A DNA stretch of 64,000 nt from Ferrithrix thermotolerans DSM 19514 (lineage in GTDB: Bacteria; Actinomycetota; Acidimicrobiia; Acidimicrobiales; Ilumatobacteraceae): contig CAMAWU010000003.1 in NCBI GenBank assembly GCA_945862025.1, forward strand, positions 1-64,000, read 5' to 3'. Shown one piece after another: positions 17,712-25,577 of the stretch. A program made the translations under genes and the position numbers. Within the stretch, counting starts at the first letter, position 1. Each line of letters opens with the position of its first letter. Below the pieces are notes generated by a model. The model was not told where the DNA came from, made no database searches, and saw only the letters and a program-made list of their open reading frames with translations.

Positions 17712-18250
17712 TGACAAATCAGTGAATGAGACTCTTCTAAGTTTGTGAAAATTCCGTGACGTAACTGGATTAAACAAAATACTTGACGACAGAAATATTG
17801 GTGGACTTTAGGTCAAGATGTGGCAGTATCCTACGCGTATCCCTATTTACGTTAAGCCAATATTTAGAAGTAATAGTATGAGATATTTTTAATTTACAGC
17901 CAGCTCGAAAAAGAACTGTACAAGACAATGTGTTGCTCCCCAAGACTCGCGCGCTCTATATCAGGCTCGGGGGATTCCCATGTCGGCTGCAAAATATTTG
18001 TTTTTTATAAACTTTATTCAGATAATGAGTGGAGTACTGGCTCCAGTACAACAATCTGAATTTTCGTCGCCACAGAGATATCGTTCAAATTCTGATGGCT
18101 TAGATTTGATGGGAGACTTCCCAAATAAATGAAACACTACTATTGGAGAAGTTAGGAGATTAGGCGCCTCAAATTGCAAAAAAGATAACTAGAGGTTGCT
18201 CTCAAAATTTATTTTAAGTTGAATTTTTAAGGATCCTTATCTTGAAGTGT
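17712..18250. other. Gene-free AT-rich spacer between convergent genes
   Basis: About 540 bases without a coding frame I can support on either strand, between the convergent SDR gene and DegT aminotransferase. It is richer in A and T than the flanking genes. I see no terminator with a U-tract, no tRNA, and no clear remnant of the neighbouring genes. It may be a decayed gene or an old recombination scar, since it sits between the two near-identical SDR gene starts. Confidence 0.5.
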
Positions 18251-19489
18251 TTATTTTGTCCTCAAATGTCCCAAAATTTTTTCTAGAGACAAGACAATTT
18301 CGTTGATTTCACGCTCTCCAAAATTTTCGTTCAAAAAAAGATTGAAACTTCTTGCCTTCATTGACTCAGCGTTTGAACTTTTAATGACTTTTAAATTAAG
18401 TTTTTTGGTGATTTCCCAATCCGCCACTATATTTTGAAAACTAGGTAACAACGAAACTCCTTCAGCCTGCATCATCTCTGCAATTTCTAATTTTCGTGTC
18501 TTGAACTCATCTCCAACTAAAAGTGGGATAAAGAAAGGAGACTGTCCGCGCGAATGGCGCATCAATTCAAAATAAGGCTTGAATTTTTGTAATGCGACTT
18601 CAAGCGAAAACAAAAACTCCCGGCGTCTTCGTATTGTGTCGTCAAGCCGAGAAAGAGATGCGCTACCGATTGCACATGAAAACTCATCGGTATTAAAATT
18701 CAAAGCCGAAACTGTCGCATGACCAGGGTCACCAGAGCGATAATCTTTGCTCCATTTTGGTCGACCACGGTCCGACTCTTCGATAACTGCGTTACTTATT
18801 TGTTCGTTGTTCGTGTAGACAACCCCACCAGAGCCGCCCGTATGGAGACTCTTTCGATACATAGTTGAATAAGCCGAGACATCACCGAACATTCCGACAA
18901 GAGAGCCTTGACACATTGTTAACTTGCAGTCACACTGTTTAGGACAGACTCTCGCAAAAGGTGCCTGGCTGCAGTCTTCAATTAACTTCAGATTTTTCAA
19001 TTTTGCATTCACGCTTATTGTGGCTATATCTAAAGGCTCTCCCGCCATATGAACGGCGAATACGGCTGAAGTCTGCTGAGTAATTCCTGCCTCAATCTCT
19101 TCCCAATTTGTGTTGTAATTATTTGGCATTGTGTCAACAATTACTGGTGTCAGACCAGCTTCAATGATTGCAAATATTGAACCTGAGTCAGTGACACCAG
19201 GAACAATTACTTCACTGCCCACTGGAAGCCTAAGAGCTCGAACTGCGACGAAACAGGACACGGAACCCGAACTTACGGCTCTTGCAAACCCTCCTCCCAT
19301 TTTTTCTGCAAAGGAAGTCTCAAAATTTCTCTGAAAAAAGCCCTCATAGGGTGGATCTTGCTGAGCCTGCTCATAATGCGCAAGGACATCGAGCACTGCT
19401 TGTCGCTCTGCCTTTCCCATCGCAGCACGAAATGGTGCTGGTTTGTCTCGAACCATTGGCCCGCCCAACTTCGCTAAATTATCTCGCAT
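18251..19489 (-). CDS. DegT/DnrJ/EryC1-family aminotransferase 1
   Basis: 412 residues, PLP-dependent sugar aminotransferase (AHBA-synthase-like branch). Visible: SSGSVSCFVAVRAL near residue 91 (phosphate binding), AVHMAGEP, IEDCSQAP (PLP-ring Asp), and YSTMYRKSLHTGGSGG with the Schiff-base Lys near residue 226. It contains an unusual Cys-rich insert just before this block (VCPKQCDCKLTMC), absent from the second DegT protein in the window. It would transfer an amino group to a keto-sugar. A perfect TATAAT lies six bases before the ATG, so it is its own leaderless unit. Confidence 0.85.
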   Translation of the reverse strand: MRDNLAKLGGPMVRDKPAPFRAAMGKAERQAVLDVLAHYEQAQQDPPYEGFFQRNFETSFAEKMGGGFARAVSSGSVSCFVAVRALRLPVGSEVIVPGVTDSGSIFAIIEAGLTPVIVDTMPNNYNTNWEEIEAGITQQTSAVFAVHMAGEPLDIATISVNAKLKNLKLIEDCSQAPFARVCPKQCDCKLTMCQGSLVGMFGDVSAYSTMYRKSLHTGGSGGVVYTNNEQISNAVIEESDRGRPKWSKDYRSGDPGHATVSALNFNTDEFSCAIGSASLSRLDDTIRRRREFLFSLEVALQKFKPYFELMRHSRGQSPFFIPLLVGDEFKTRKLEIAEMMQAEGVSLLPSFQNIVADWEITKKLNLKVIKSSNAESMKARSFNLFLNENFGEREINEIVLSLEKILGHLRTK

Positions 19490-19495
19490 GCCAAA

Positions 19496-19501
19496 ATTAT
19501 A
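19496..19501 (-). promoter_or_regulatory. -10 element of DegT aminotransferase 1
   Basis: The minus strand reads consensus TATAAT, six bases, then ATG at 19489, with no ribosome site between. The clearest leaderless promoter of the window. Confidence 0.7.
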
Positions 19502-19569
19502 GTCTAAATATTATTGTTGTCTTAATAAAGAAAAATTTATTTAAGTACCACTATTTCAAAAACCTACTG

Positions 19570-19575
19570 TAGGTT
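19570..19575 (+). promoter_or_regulatory. -10-like element of SDR paralogue 2
   Basis: TAGGTT, seven bases, then ATG 19583. It favours ATG 19583 over the in-frame TTG at 19577. Confidence 0.4.
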
Positions 19576-19582
19576 ATTGCCA

Positions 19583-20455
19583 ATGAGTCGGGTTCTCGTA
19601 ACTGGTATCAACTCCCCACTTGGCCAAGCCGTCGGGCGCAAACTTCAAGCGGAAGGCCACATCGTTGTCGGCACAGTTCGCTCACCAAAACTCAACACAC
19701 AGTATTTGCCCGTAAACGAACTCATCGCGCTAGACCTTGACAACGATAAATCCTTTTTCAACATCACGGGTGGTTTTGATACCTTCGTGCATGTTGCGTC
19801 TGCTAATGAAGGGAGCGCCGAAGCATTATTGAAGATCACTGGCCTAGGCGTGCTACATCTTATTGATCGAGCAAAGCACTTAAATATTCGGCGTCTAATT
19901 CATATTTCATCGATGTCGATACATGGTCGAATTTCGAGTGAGGTGGTTGATGAGAGTACTAGGGTCACACATTCAGTACCTGTTGGAGCCGCAAAATGGG
20001 CAGCAGAGTGTTTTATTGCGAATGAAAGAGCATCTCTTGAAGCAGTAAGTGTGAGAAGTCCAGCAATTGCTGGTCCCTATGCGAACAGGCATTTCCTTGC
20101 GAAAATCTATTTGAATATGAGAAGTGGCCGAAGTGAGATTTCAGTATCAAACCCCGATCACATGTTTAACAACATCGTTCATGAAGAAGTGCTCGCTGAG
20201 TTCGTGAACACACTTTTGAAAAAAAGATCATTGCCTGAGTATCGGGCTGTACCAATCGGGTCGACTGATCCAATTTCATTGCGTGAGATTTTAGAAATTA
20301 TGGCAAAAGCAACGTCATACAAGGGTCGAATCAACTGGGTGGAACCAAAATCGCCACCATTTAGAATTGACTCAACAGGTGCTATTGAACTCGGTTACAA
20401 GCCCATAACAACTCTTGAAACTATCAACCGTTGGATGCATGACGCAAAAATTTAA
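19583..20455 (+). CDS. NAD-dependent epimerase/dehydratase, paralogue 2 (catalytic Tyr missing)
   Basis: 290 residues. Same family and near-identical first 34 residues (one Ile/Val change) as the gene at 16812. The YxxxK motif is altered: the aligned position reads VGAAK, so the Tyr is replaced by Val while Lys stays. The central strand reads HISSMSIHG instead of the usual S-x-x-x-Y-G. It keeps the NAD-binding turn. It may act as a binding or structural partner, or use another base. The next gene overlaps its end by 17 bases. Confidence 0.75.
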   Translation: MSRVLVTGINSPLGQAVGRKLQAEGHIVVGTVRSPKLNTQYLPVNELIALDLDNDKSFFNITGGFDTFVHVASANEGSAEALLKITGLGVLHLIDRAKHLNIRRLIHISSMSIHGRISSEVVDESTRVTHSVPVGAAKWAAECFIANERASLEAVSVRSPAIAGPYANRHFLAKIYLNMRSGRSEISVSNPDHMFNNIVHEEVLAEFVNTLLKKRSLPEYRAVPIGSTDPISLREILEIMAKATSYKGRINWVEPKSPPFRIDSTGAIELGYKPITTLETINRWMHDAKI

Positions 20456-21629
20456 CTTAGCACTTGAACCATGCATCGTTTGTGGTTCAAGTGATATTGA
20501 TCAAACGGTTTTAGGAACCGCCTTAGCAGATGCGAGTGACTTCACAAACAAGGATGAAATGCAAAGCAAATTTCGGTACGAACTTGCAACTTGCCTGATT
20601 TGTAATCATTCCTCAATTCAAACAGATAATCCATGCTGGATGCCAACTCGAAAGCACGATTTTATAAAATACGGCGAACCAACAGAACACTATTCACAAA
20701 TTTCAGAAAAACTCAAGACACTAAATCTTGAATTTAAGGATGTGTCGGTACATACATTTTCGTATAAAGATTTTCAACTAGCAAATCTTCTAGCCAGCGA
20801 TTTAAACATTCCTAGTCTTGAACTAAAAGACTTTGCAGGTTGCTCTAGGGATTGGCTGCCATCTGTTAGCGGCTCAATTAGTAAGCCACAAGCGCTTACG
20901 AGTTTCATCTCTGAAATTAGAGAGAGCAAAAAAAGCCATAAAATTGTCCTAATTACGAGATTTTTTGATCATGTACATAATCGTGATCTGCTTCAAACAA
21001 TTCTTAAATTGTCTTCGCCTTCAACGCATATTGTCTTTGACCTAAACGACTACGACAGACTTTTTGAATTAGGCACTCTTGAATTCATTTGGAATGAAAG
21101 ACGCAACTTCTTCAGTCAAAAGAATCTTGCATCGCTATTGACTAGGGCATCAGTAAAATTCACGATGTTTACTTACGAAAGCAAAGCAGTATCACCGACA
21201 CTTACGGGAGTCATATCTAGTCGCCTTCCATCCGATATGAATTCCGACGCAGCAGTCAAATCTCAGTCAACGAATCCGCATCTTGGAGAAAAACTGCTTG
21301 CATTACGCCAACACTGGAAACTTGAACTCAGGTTAGGACACAAACTTGCAATAATTGGTGCAAGCCATAAGGGAATATCCTTGGCTCAGTTTGTTTTAGA
21401 CCTTGACATCAGATTCTCATTACATGATGACAAAGAAGCCTCAAAGGGTAAGACCCCTCCGGTCATCCCACCACTTGGGTTTCATTCAGTTTCGGGTTTT
21501 GACTTTTCTGAGTACACACACTTAGCAATTACGACAACTCCAATTATCGCAGAAAAAATTATTCCGAAGTTACGAGATTCAGGCTTCACTGGACAGTTTC
21601 TGGACTTTGACTGTCGTCCTTTTAACTAA
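20439..21629 (+). CDS. Degenerate C-methyltransferase-like protein with zinc-ribbon N-terminus
   Basis: 396 residues from ATG 20439, overlapping the previous gene. The N-terminus has two Cys pairs (CIVC near residue 12, CLIC near residue 48) as in the zinc-binding domain of TylC3-type sugar C-methyltransferases. The C-terminal third (KLAIIGASHKG, then DDKEASKGKTPP) matches their C-terminal Rossmann domain. Between them, the SAM-binding glycine motif and the HEH active-site segment are not recognisable: the corresponding positions read HTFSYKDFQ and WNERRNFFS. It is probably not a methyltransferase. It lies head-on against an intact relative at 21626. Confidence 0.6.
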   Translation: MTQKFNLALEPCIVCGSSDIDQTVLGTALADASDFTNKDEMQSKFRYELATCLICNHSSIQTDNPCWMPTRKHDFIKYGEPTEHYSQISEKLKTLNLEFKDVSVHTFSYKDFQLANLLASDLNIPSLELKDFAGCSRDWLPSVSGSISKPQALTSFISEIRESKKSHKIVLITRFFDHVHNRDLLQTILKLSSPSTHIVFDLNDYDRLFELGTLEFIWNERRNFFSQKNLASLLTRASVKFTMFTYESKAVSPTLTGVISSRLPSDMNSDAAVKSQSTNPHLGEKLLALRQHWKLELRLGHKLAIIGASHKGISLAQFVLDLDIRFSLHDDKEASKGKTPPVIPPLGFHSVSGFDFSEYTHLAITTTPIIAEKIIPKLRDSGFTGQFLDFDCRPFN

Positions 21630-22852
21630 ATAAGTTTGATTTCTGGATAAAGCTGGAGAACTTTTACTTCGCCCCCAAGAGTTTCTTTGATGCGAGTAGT
21701 AATTTTTTCTGTATGTATCCACGCGAGGCAAATAACGACACCTGGGCTCTTTTCGGCTAAGGCAGAATTTGGAAGAATCGGTACTTCAAAAGCATTCAAC
21801 CACTTGCCGCATTTTTGTGGACTATCGTCGACGACGAAATTCAAAACTGGGCCAAGTTCAAAGAAATCAATAAGAAGGTTCGCACTCCGAGCTGCACCAA
21901 ACCCTGCAATTACAGTGCCGAGATATGGTCGAATTAAATCAGCAACTTTATTTTTATCTGCCAATATTCGATTCTTAAATGATTCAATCCCTCGAGCAGA
22001 ATCTAAGCCAATCTTTCGTTCAAGTTCTATTAGTTGAGTGACAGAATCGCCAACTTGAGTTTTTGCGGTTATCAACTTTGCAAAACCAATCGCCGCACCA
22101 CCCTGGGTGTCAATTCTTTTGATCTCAATTAGATCTAATCCGCACCTGCGCAAAAACGGAATCAGGCTAAGTAGCGAATGCGCACTCACATGCTCATGAA
22201 AGACAGTCCCAATTAATCCTTTTTCAACAACATCAACTAAGTAAGAAAATTCAAACGAGAATACTGAGCCATCATGCATCAATGAAGCAACATTTGTTGC
22301 AAAACTAATCAAGTCATCGTTGTGTGCAAAAACATTATTTGCGGAAATCACATCAACTTTTGTGAATCTTTCTTTAATTCGACGCACTGTGTCATCAGAA
22401 AAAAACTCTTCCCAGGTCTCAACGCCTTGCGATCGTGCAAACTCTGCCGGGGCATGAGCTGGATCGATACCCAGAATTTCGGCGCCTAGTCGCTCTTTTA
22501 GCGTCTGCAAAAACAGACCATCATTTGACCCGACGTCAACGCACACAGGTGACGACTCCACGGCTAACAACTTGGCAACTGATTCCGCATACATTTTAAA
22601 ATGTTCGACTAATGCCGGATTCTTGCTCGGCATATATGTGAACTCGGCATCAAACAGAATCGCTGGTGGCAAAATATCCAGCAACTGAATATGACTACAA
22701 CTTTCACATCGATAAATATCTAGTGGATAGAGTGGCATCTGTTTTTCGCCCGTGACACGGTAATGATCGGCGATCGTGGTCAATGGCAATTTAACTGCCA
22801 AAACGAGTTGAGCAGAATCGCACAATCTGCATTTTGTTCGTCGTGTCAACAT
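21626..22852 (-). CDS. Sugar C-methyltransferase with zinc-ribbon domain
   Basis: 408 residues. Cys pairs CRLC and CESC form the N-terminal zinc-binding domain. The SAM motif VDVGSNDGLFLQTL lies near residue 103, then ANNVFAHNDD and the catalytic-type segment FHEHVSAHSL near residue 218. The C-terminal half carries GFGAARSANLLI and DDSPQKCGKW. Enzymes of this type (TylC3, NovU, EvaC) methylate a nucleotide-linked 4-keto-hexose at carbon 3 or 5. A GAGG ribosome site lies upstream. Only about 25 bases separate it from the divergent SDR gene. Confidence 0.85.
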   Translation of the reverse strand: MLTRRTKCRLCDSAQLVLAVKLPLTTIADHYRVTGEKQMPLYPLDIYRCESCSHIQLLDILPPAILFDAEFTYMPSKNPALVEHFKMYAESVAKLLAVESSPVCVDVGSNDGLFLQTLKERLGAEILGIDPAHAPAEFARSQGVETWEEFFSDDTVRRIKERFTKVDVISANNVFAHNDDLISFATNVASLMHDGSVFSFEFSYLVDVVEKGLIGTVFHEHVSAHSLLSLIPFLRRCGLDLIEIKRIDTQGGAAIGFAKLITAKTQVGDSVTQLIELERKIGLDSARGIESFKNRILADKNKVADLIRPYLGTVIAGFGAARSANLLIDFFELGPVLNFVVDDSPQKCGKWLNAFEVPILPNSALAEKSPGVVICLAWIHTEKITTRIKETLGGEVKVLQLYPEIKLI

Positions 22853-22864
22853 GTTTTTATCCTC

Positions 22865-22870
22865 TATCGT
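22865..22870 (+). promoter_or_regulatory. -10-like element of the third SDR gene
   Basis: TATCGT, seven bases, then GTG 22878. It supports a GTG start giving MKILVSGAS rather than the in-frame ATGs at 22851 or 22872. The promoter lies within the few bases separating two divergent genes. Confidence 0.45.
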
Positions 22871-22877
22871 AATGTGT

Positions 22878-23765
22878 GTGAAGATTCTAGTCTCTGGTGC
22901 AAGTTCTTACGTCGGTAACCATGTTGCAAGAGCACTACACCTATCTGGTCACGATGTCGTCGGAACATTTAGACGCAGCAATAGCCGCACTGAAAGTCTC
23001 TCTTTGGAATTAGGTATCGAAATGATTCAAGTTGATTTAGCAACTGAAGGCGACTTTTCCCACCTGCCCACAGACTTTGATGCCGTGGTTCATAATGCTG
23101 GTTCGTTTCCATGGGTTGATGTGGATATTGAGAATGTAGTGAACTGCAACGTTGTCGGCACCATGAATTTGACAAATTGGTTGAAAAAGCAAAATTCAGT
23201 TTCTCGAATCGTGATGTATTCGACACTTTCTGTTTATGGCAACATCGTTGACAGTATACTTACAGAGAAAACTCCGACTAATTCGCATGAAATATATGGC
23301 TCATCAAAACTTGCTTCAGAACATTTGATGACTGAGTCCACGAATTGCGATAACCAATTGATAATTAGATTCCCTATTGTGCTCGGAAATAATGCTCACC
23401 GAGCTTTTATCCCTCAGATGGTTGAAAATTTTAAAAATAATTCGTCCGTAAAGATTTTTAACCCACACAAACTTTATAATTCAATGACTACGCTAGGTGC
23501 AGTAGCCGAACTAACTAATAGTTTCTTAATATCTGAGATGAGCGGTCGCCATTTAGTTAATATCGGTGCCGAAAACCCTATGACGGTACTAAAAATTGCT
23601 GAATTCTTGAAGAACTCGCTGAACAGTAAATCAATAATTTCACATCATGAGGTTGAAACAAATTGTTATCTAATTGATAATGCGTTAGCTATTAGTCTTG
23701 GTTACCAAGCACCAACAGTGCAAGGGGCGTTGGAGTATTACGCAATCGAAAGTGGGTGGTGGTGA
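22878..23765 (+). CDS. NAD-dependent epimerase/dehydratase 3
   Basis: About 295 residues, extended SDR. Nucleotide-binding turn SGASSYVGNHVARAL, active-site strand MYSTLSVYG near residue 122, and catalytic YGSSK (YxxxK) near residue 142. Relatively distant from the other two SDR proteins. Likely epimerises or reduces the keto-sugar intermediate of the cassette. It overlaps the N-formyltransferase gene by ten bases, so the two are translationally coupled. Confidence 0.8.
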   Translation: MKILVSGASSYVGNHVARALHLSGHDVVGTFRRSNSRTESLSLELGIEMIQVDLATEGDFSHLPTDFDAVVHNAGSFPWVDVDIENVVNCNVVGTMNLTNWLKKQNSVSRIVMYSTLSVYGNIVDSILTEKTPTNSHEIYGSSKLASEHLMTESTNCDNQLIIRFPIVLGNNAHRAFIPQMVENFKNNSSVKIFNPHKLYNSMTTLGAVAELTNSFLISEMSGRHLVNIGAENPMTVLKIAEFLKNSLNSKSIISHHEVETNCYLIDNALAISLGYQAPTVQGALEYYAIESGWW

Positions 23766-24847
23766 GGGCAATTGAGGCAACTTTGCACATCAGAAACGCT
23801 CGCAACGATGAAACTGGCGCAATCCTTAGCTGGCTGGACGATCCGGCTTTGCTAGCCGCAACTAATTCCATGCGAAGTTCCGAAGTTGATCAATCTCGCT
23901 TAAGGCAAAACATTCTGTCTAAAATTGCCAGCAAGTCTTTGTGGATTATCGTCCGTGACAATTTTCGAGTTGGTGCGATTCTGTCAACACCACAAGAAGA
24001 AAACACAGTATTTGTTTTCACGAAAGGTCGTCTTGACAGGGCGCTTCTTGCTGAAAACGCAGTTGAAATGTGGCAAGATCAGTTGGCTAAATCAGCAGGA
24101 CCAAAAATAGTAGCTAGAAACAATCTTGCTCAGATGAGCCCAGACGCCTCACCAGCGAATCATGCAGGAAGAAATTATTCCGAATCAAAACTTATTACTG
24201 CTGATCTAAAGTCTGTAAAAAAGATCCAGATATTGGGTCCGAAATTACGAAATGAATCGATTCGAAAAAAATTACATGAACAGGGATTTCATGTTGAAGT
24301 TTCTCCCGAACCATATGAGAACCACCTGTCAGATGAATTTTCGCCTGACATTATTTTGTCTAGTGGTTATGACCGATTACTCCGACCTGATACTGTTGAA
24401 AGATTTCGAGATCGCATAATCAATCTCCACGCTGCATATCTTCCCTGGGCTCGTGGGATCGGCACAACCCTATTCGCAACACTCCTGCGATACCCTTATG
24501 GCGTTAGCCTTCACTATATTAATGAGAGTCTTGATACAGGTGATCTAATTGCTCGCAAAATTTTTAGCCATGCCCCAAACGATACGCTTCGCACCATTTA
24601 TACAAAACTTTTAGACTTGACTGAAGATTTATTTTTTGAGAGTTTCTCACAGATCTGCAGCAATAAATCTGAGAGAACTTCACAGGAATCATTTGGAGAA
24701 ATAAAAACTACTCGCTCACGAGCACAATTTGAAGCGCTTATGGATTTGTGCTCAGATGGCTACGATACCAAAATCTCGGATTTGGAGAAATACCGAGATT
24801 CACTCGAGGCTTCATTCGCATTTCGTAACGCTTTATTCAATGGATAA
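23756..24847 (+). CDS. Sugar N-formyltransferase with GNAT-like N-terminal domain
   Basis: 363 residues from a run of three GTG codons (23756, 23759, 23762). The C-terminal half is a formyltransferase: NLHAAYLPWARG near residue 222 carries the Asn-x-His pair, followed by GVSLHYINESLDTGDLI with the third catalytic Asp. It would formylate an amino sugar with N10-formyl-tetrahydrofolate. The first ~120 residues (LHIRNARNDETGAILSWLDD) resemble the start of PseH/RimJ-type GNAT acetyltransferases, but the acetyl-CoA loop is not clear, so it may be a degenerate or non-catalytic fusion. Cotranscribed with the SDR before it. Confidence 0.75.
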   Translation: MVVRAIEATLHIRNARNDETGAILSWLDDPALLAATNSMRSSEVDQSRLRQNILSKIASKSLWIIVRDNFRVGAILSTPQEENTVFVFTKGRLDRALLAENAVEMWQDQLAKSAGPKIVARNNLAQMSPDASPANHAGRNYSESKLITADLKSVKKIQILGPKLRNESIRKKLHEQGFHVEVSPEPYENHLSDEFSPDIILSSGYDRLLRPDTVERFRDRIINLHAAYLPWARGIGTTLFATLLRYPYGVSLHYINESLDTGDLIARKIFSHAPNDTLRTIYTKLLDLTEDLFFESFSQICSNKSERTSQESFGEIKTTRSRAQFEALMDLCSDGYDTKISDLEKYRDSLEASFAFRNALFNG

Positions 24848-24868
24848 CATAGTTTCAATTCGGAAATT

Positions 24869-25561
24869 ATGAAAAATATTATTCACTCCACTGCAGTCGT
24901 TGCACCCGATGTTGAGTTGGGAGAAAACAATTGGATCGGACCATACTCAGTTATTGGTGGGATGGGTTGCAAAGTTTCGATCGGATCAAATAACTATTTT
25001 GGTGCATACAACTTGATAGGTTCCCCGGCTGAGATTGCTGCAGATTGCCCAGTAGAAGCGATGCTCAATTTCGAACAATGGTCGGCCACGAATCCAACTC
25101 AGGTATCTGGAGTTAAAATTGGCGACAACAACGTATTACGAGATCGAGTCAGTATTGACGCTGGTCGTTATCAAAATACAACAATCAATGACCGTTGCTA
25201 CCTTCATTCGAACTGTCTGGTAAACCACGATTGTCAACTGGGCGAAGGCGTTGTGTTGTCTCCAGGTGTTATCTCAGCAGGAACCTGTAGTTTCGGAAAG
25301 TACTCTCAAATTGGCATGAATGCAGTTCTTCATCAAGGACGCAAAGTTGGTGCATTCACAATGGTTGGTATGAACGCCACAGTTACACGCGATATACCTG
25401 ACTTTGCTTTGAGTTTTGGTAGTCCATCGAAAACTATGGGCGTAAACCGAATACGTTTGACACGGCTTGGGATTTCCAAGAATGATATTGATTTAACCAA
25501 TGATTTCTTACTCGGACGCAATCAAACTTGCCCTGAGTCAGTGTTAGATCTTTTGAAATGA
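24869..25561 (+). CDS. LpxA-like hexapeptide-repeat acyltransferase
   Basis: 230 residues with left-handed beta-helix hexapeptide repeats throughout. It begins IIHSTAVVAPDVELGENNWI like LpxA and contains a catalytic-type histidine segment (YLHSNCLVNHDCQLG) near residue 112. In gram-negative bacteria LpxA acylates UDP-GlcNAc for lipid A. A gram-positive-type genome would not make lipid A, so this more likely transfers an acyl or acetyl group to an amino sugar produced by the neighbouring DegT enzymes. 21 bases after the formyltransferase, 16 before DegT 2. Confidence 0.75.
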   Translation: MKNIIHSTAVVAPDVELGENNWIGPYSVIGGMGCKVSIGSNNYFGAYNLIGSPAEIAADCPVEAMLNFEQWSATNPTQVSGVKIGDNNVLRDRVSIDAGRYQNTTINDRCYLHSNCLVNHDCQLGEGVVLSPGVISAGTCSFGKYSQIGMNAVLHQGRKVGAFTMVGMNATVTRDIPDFALSFGSPSKTMGVNRIRLTRLGISKNDIDLTNDFLLGRNQTCPESVLDLLK

Positions 25562-25577
25562 CTAAAGTTGTTTTCCT

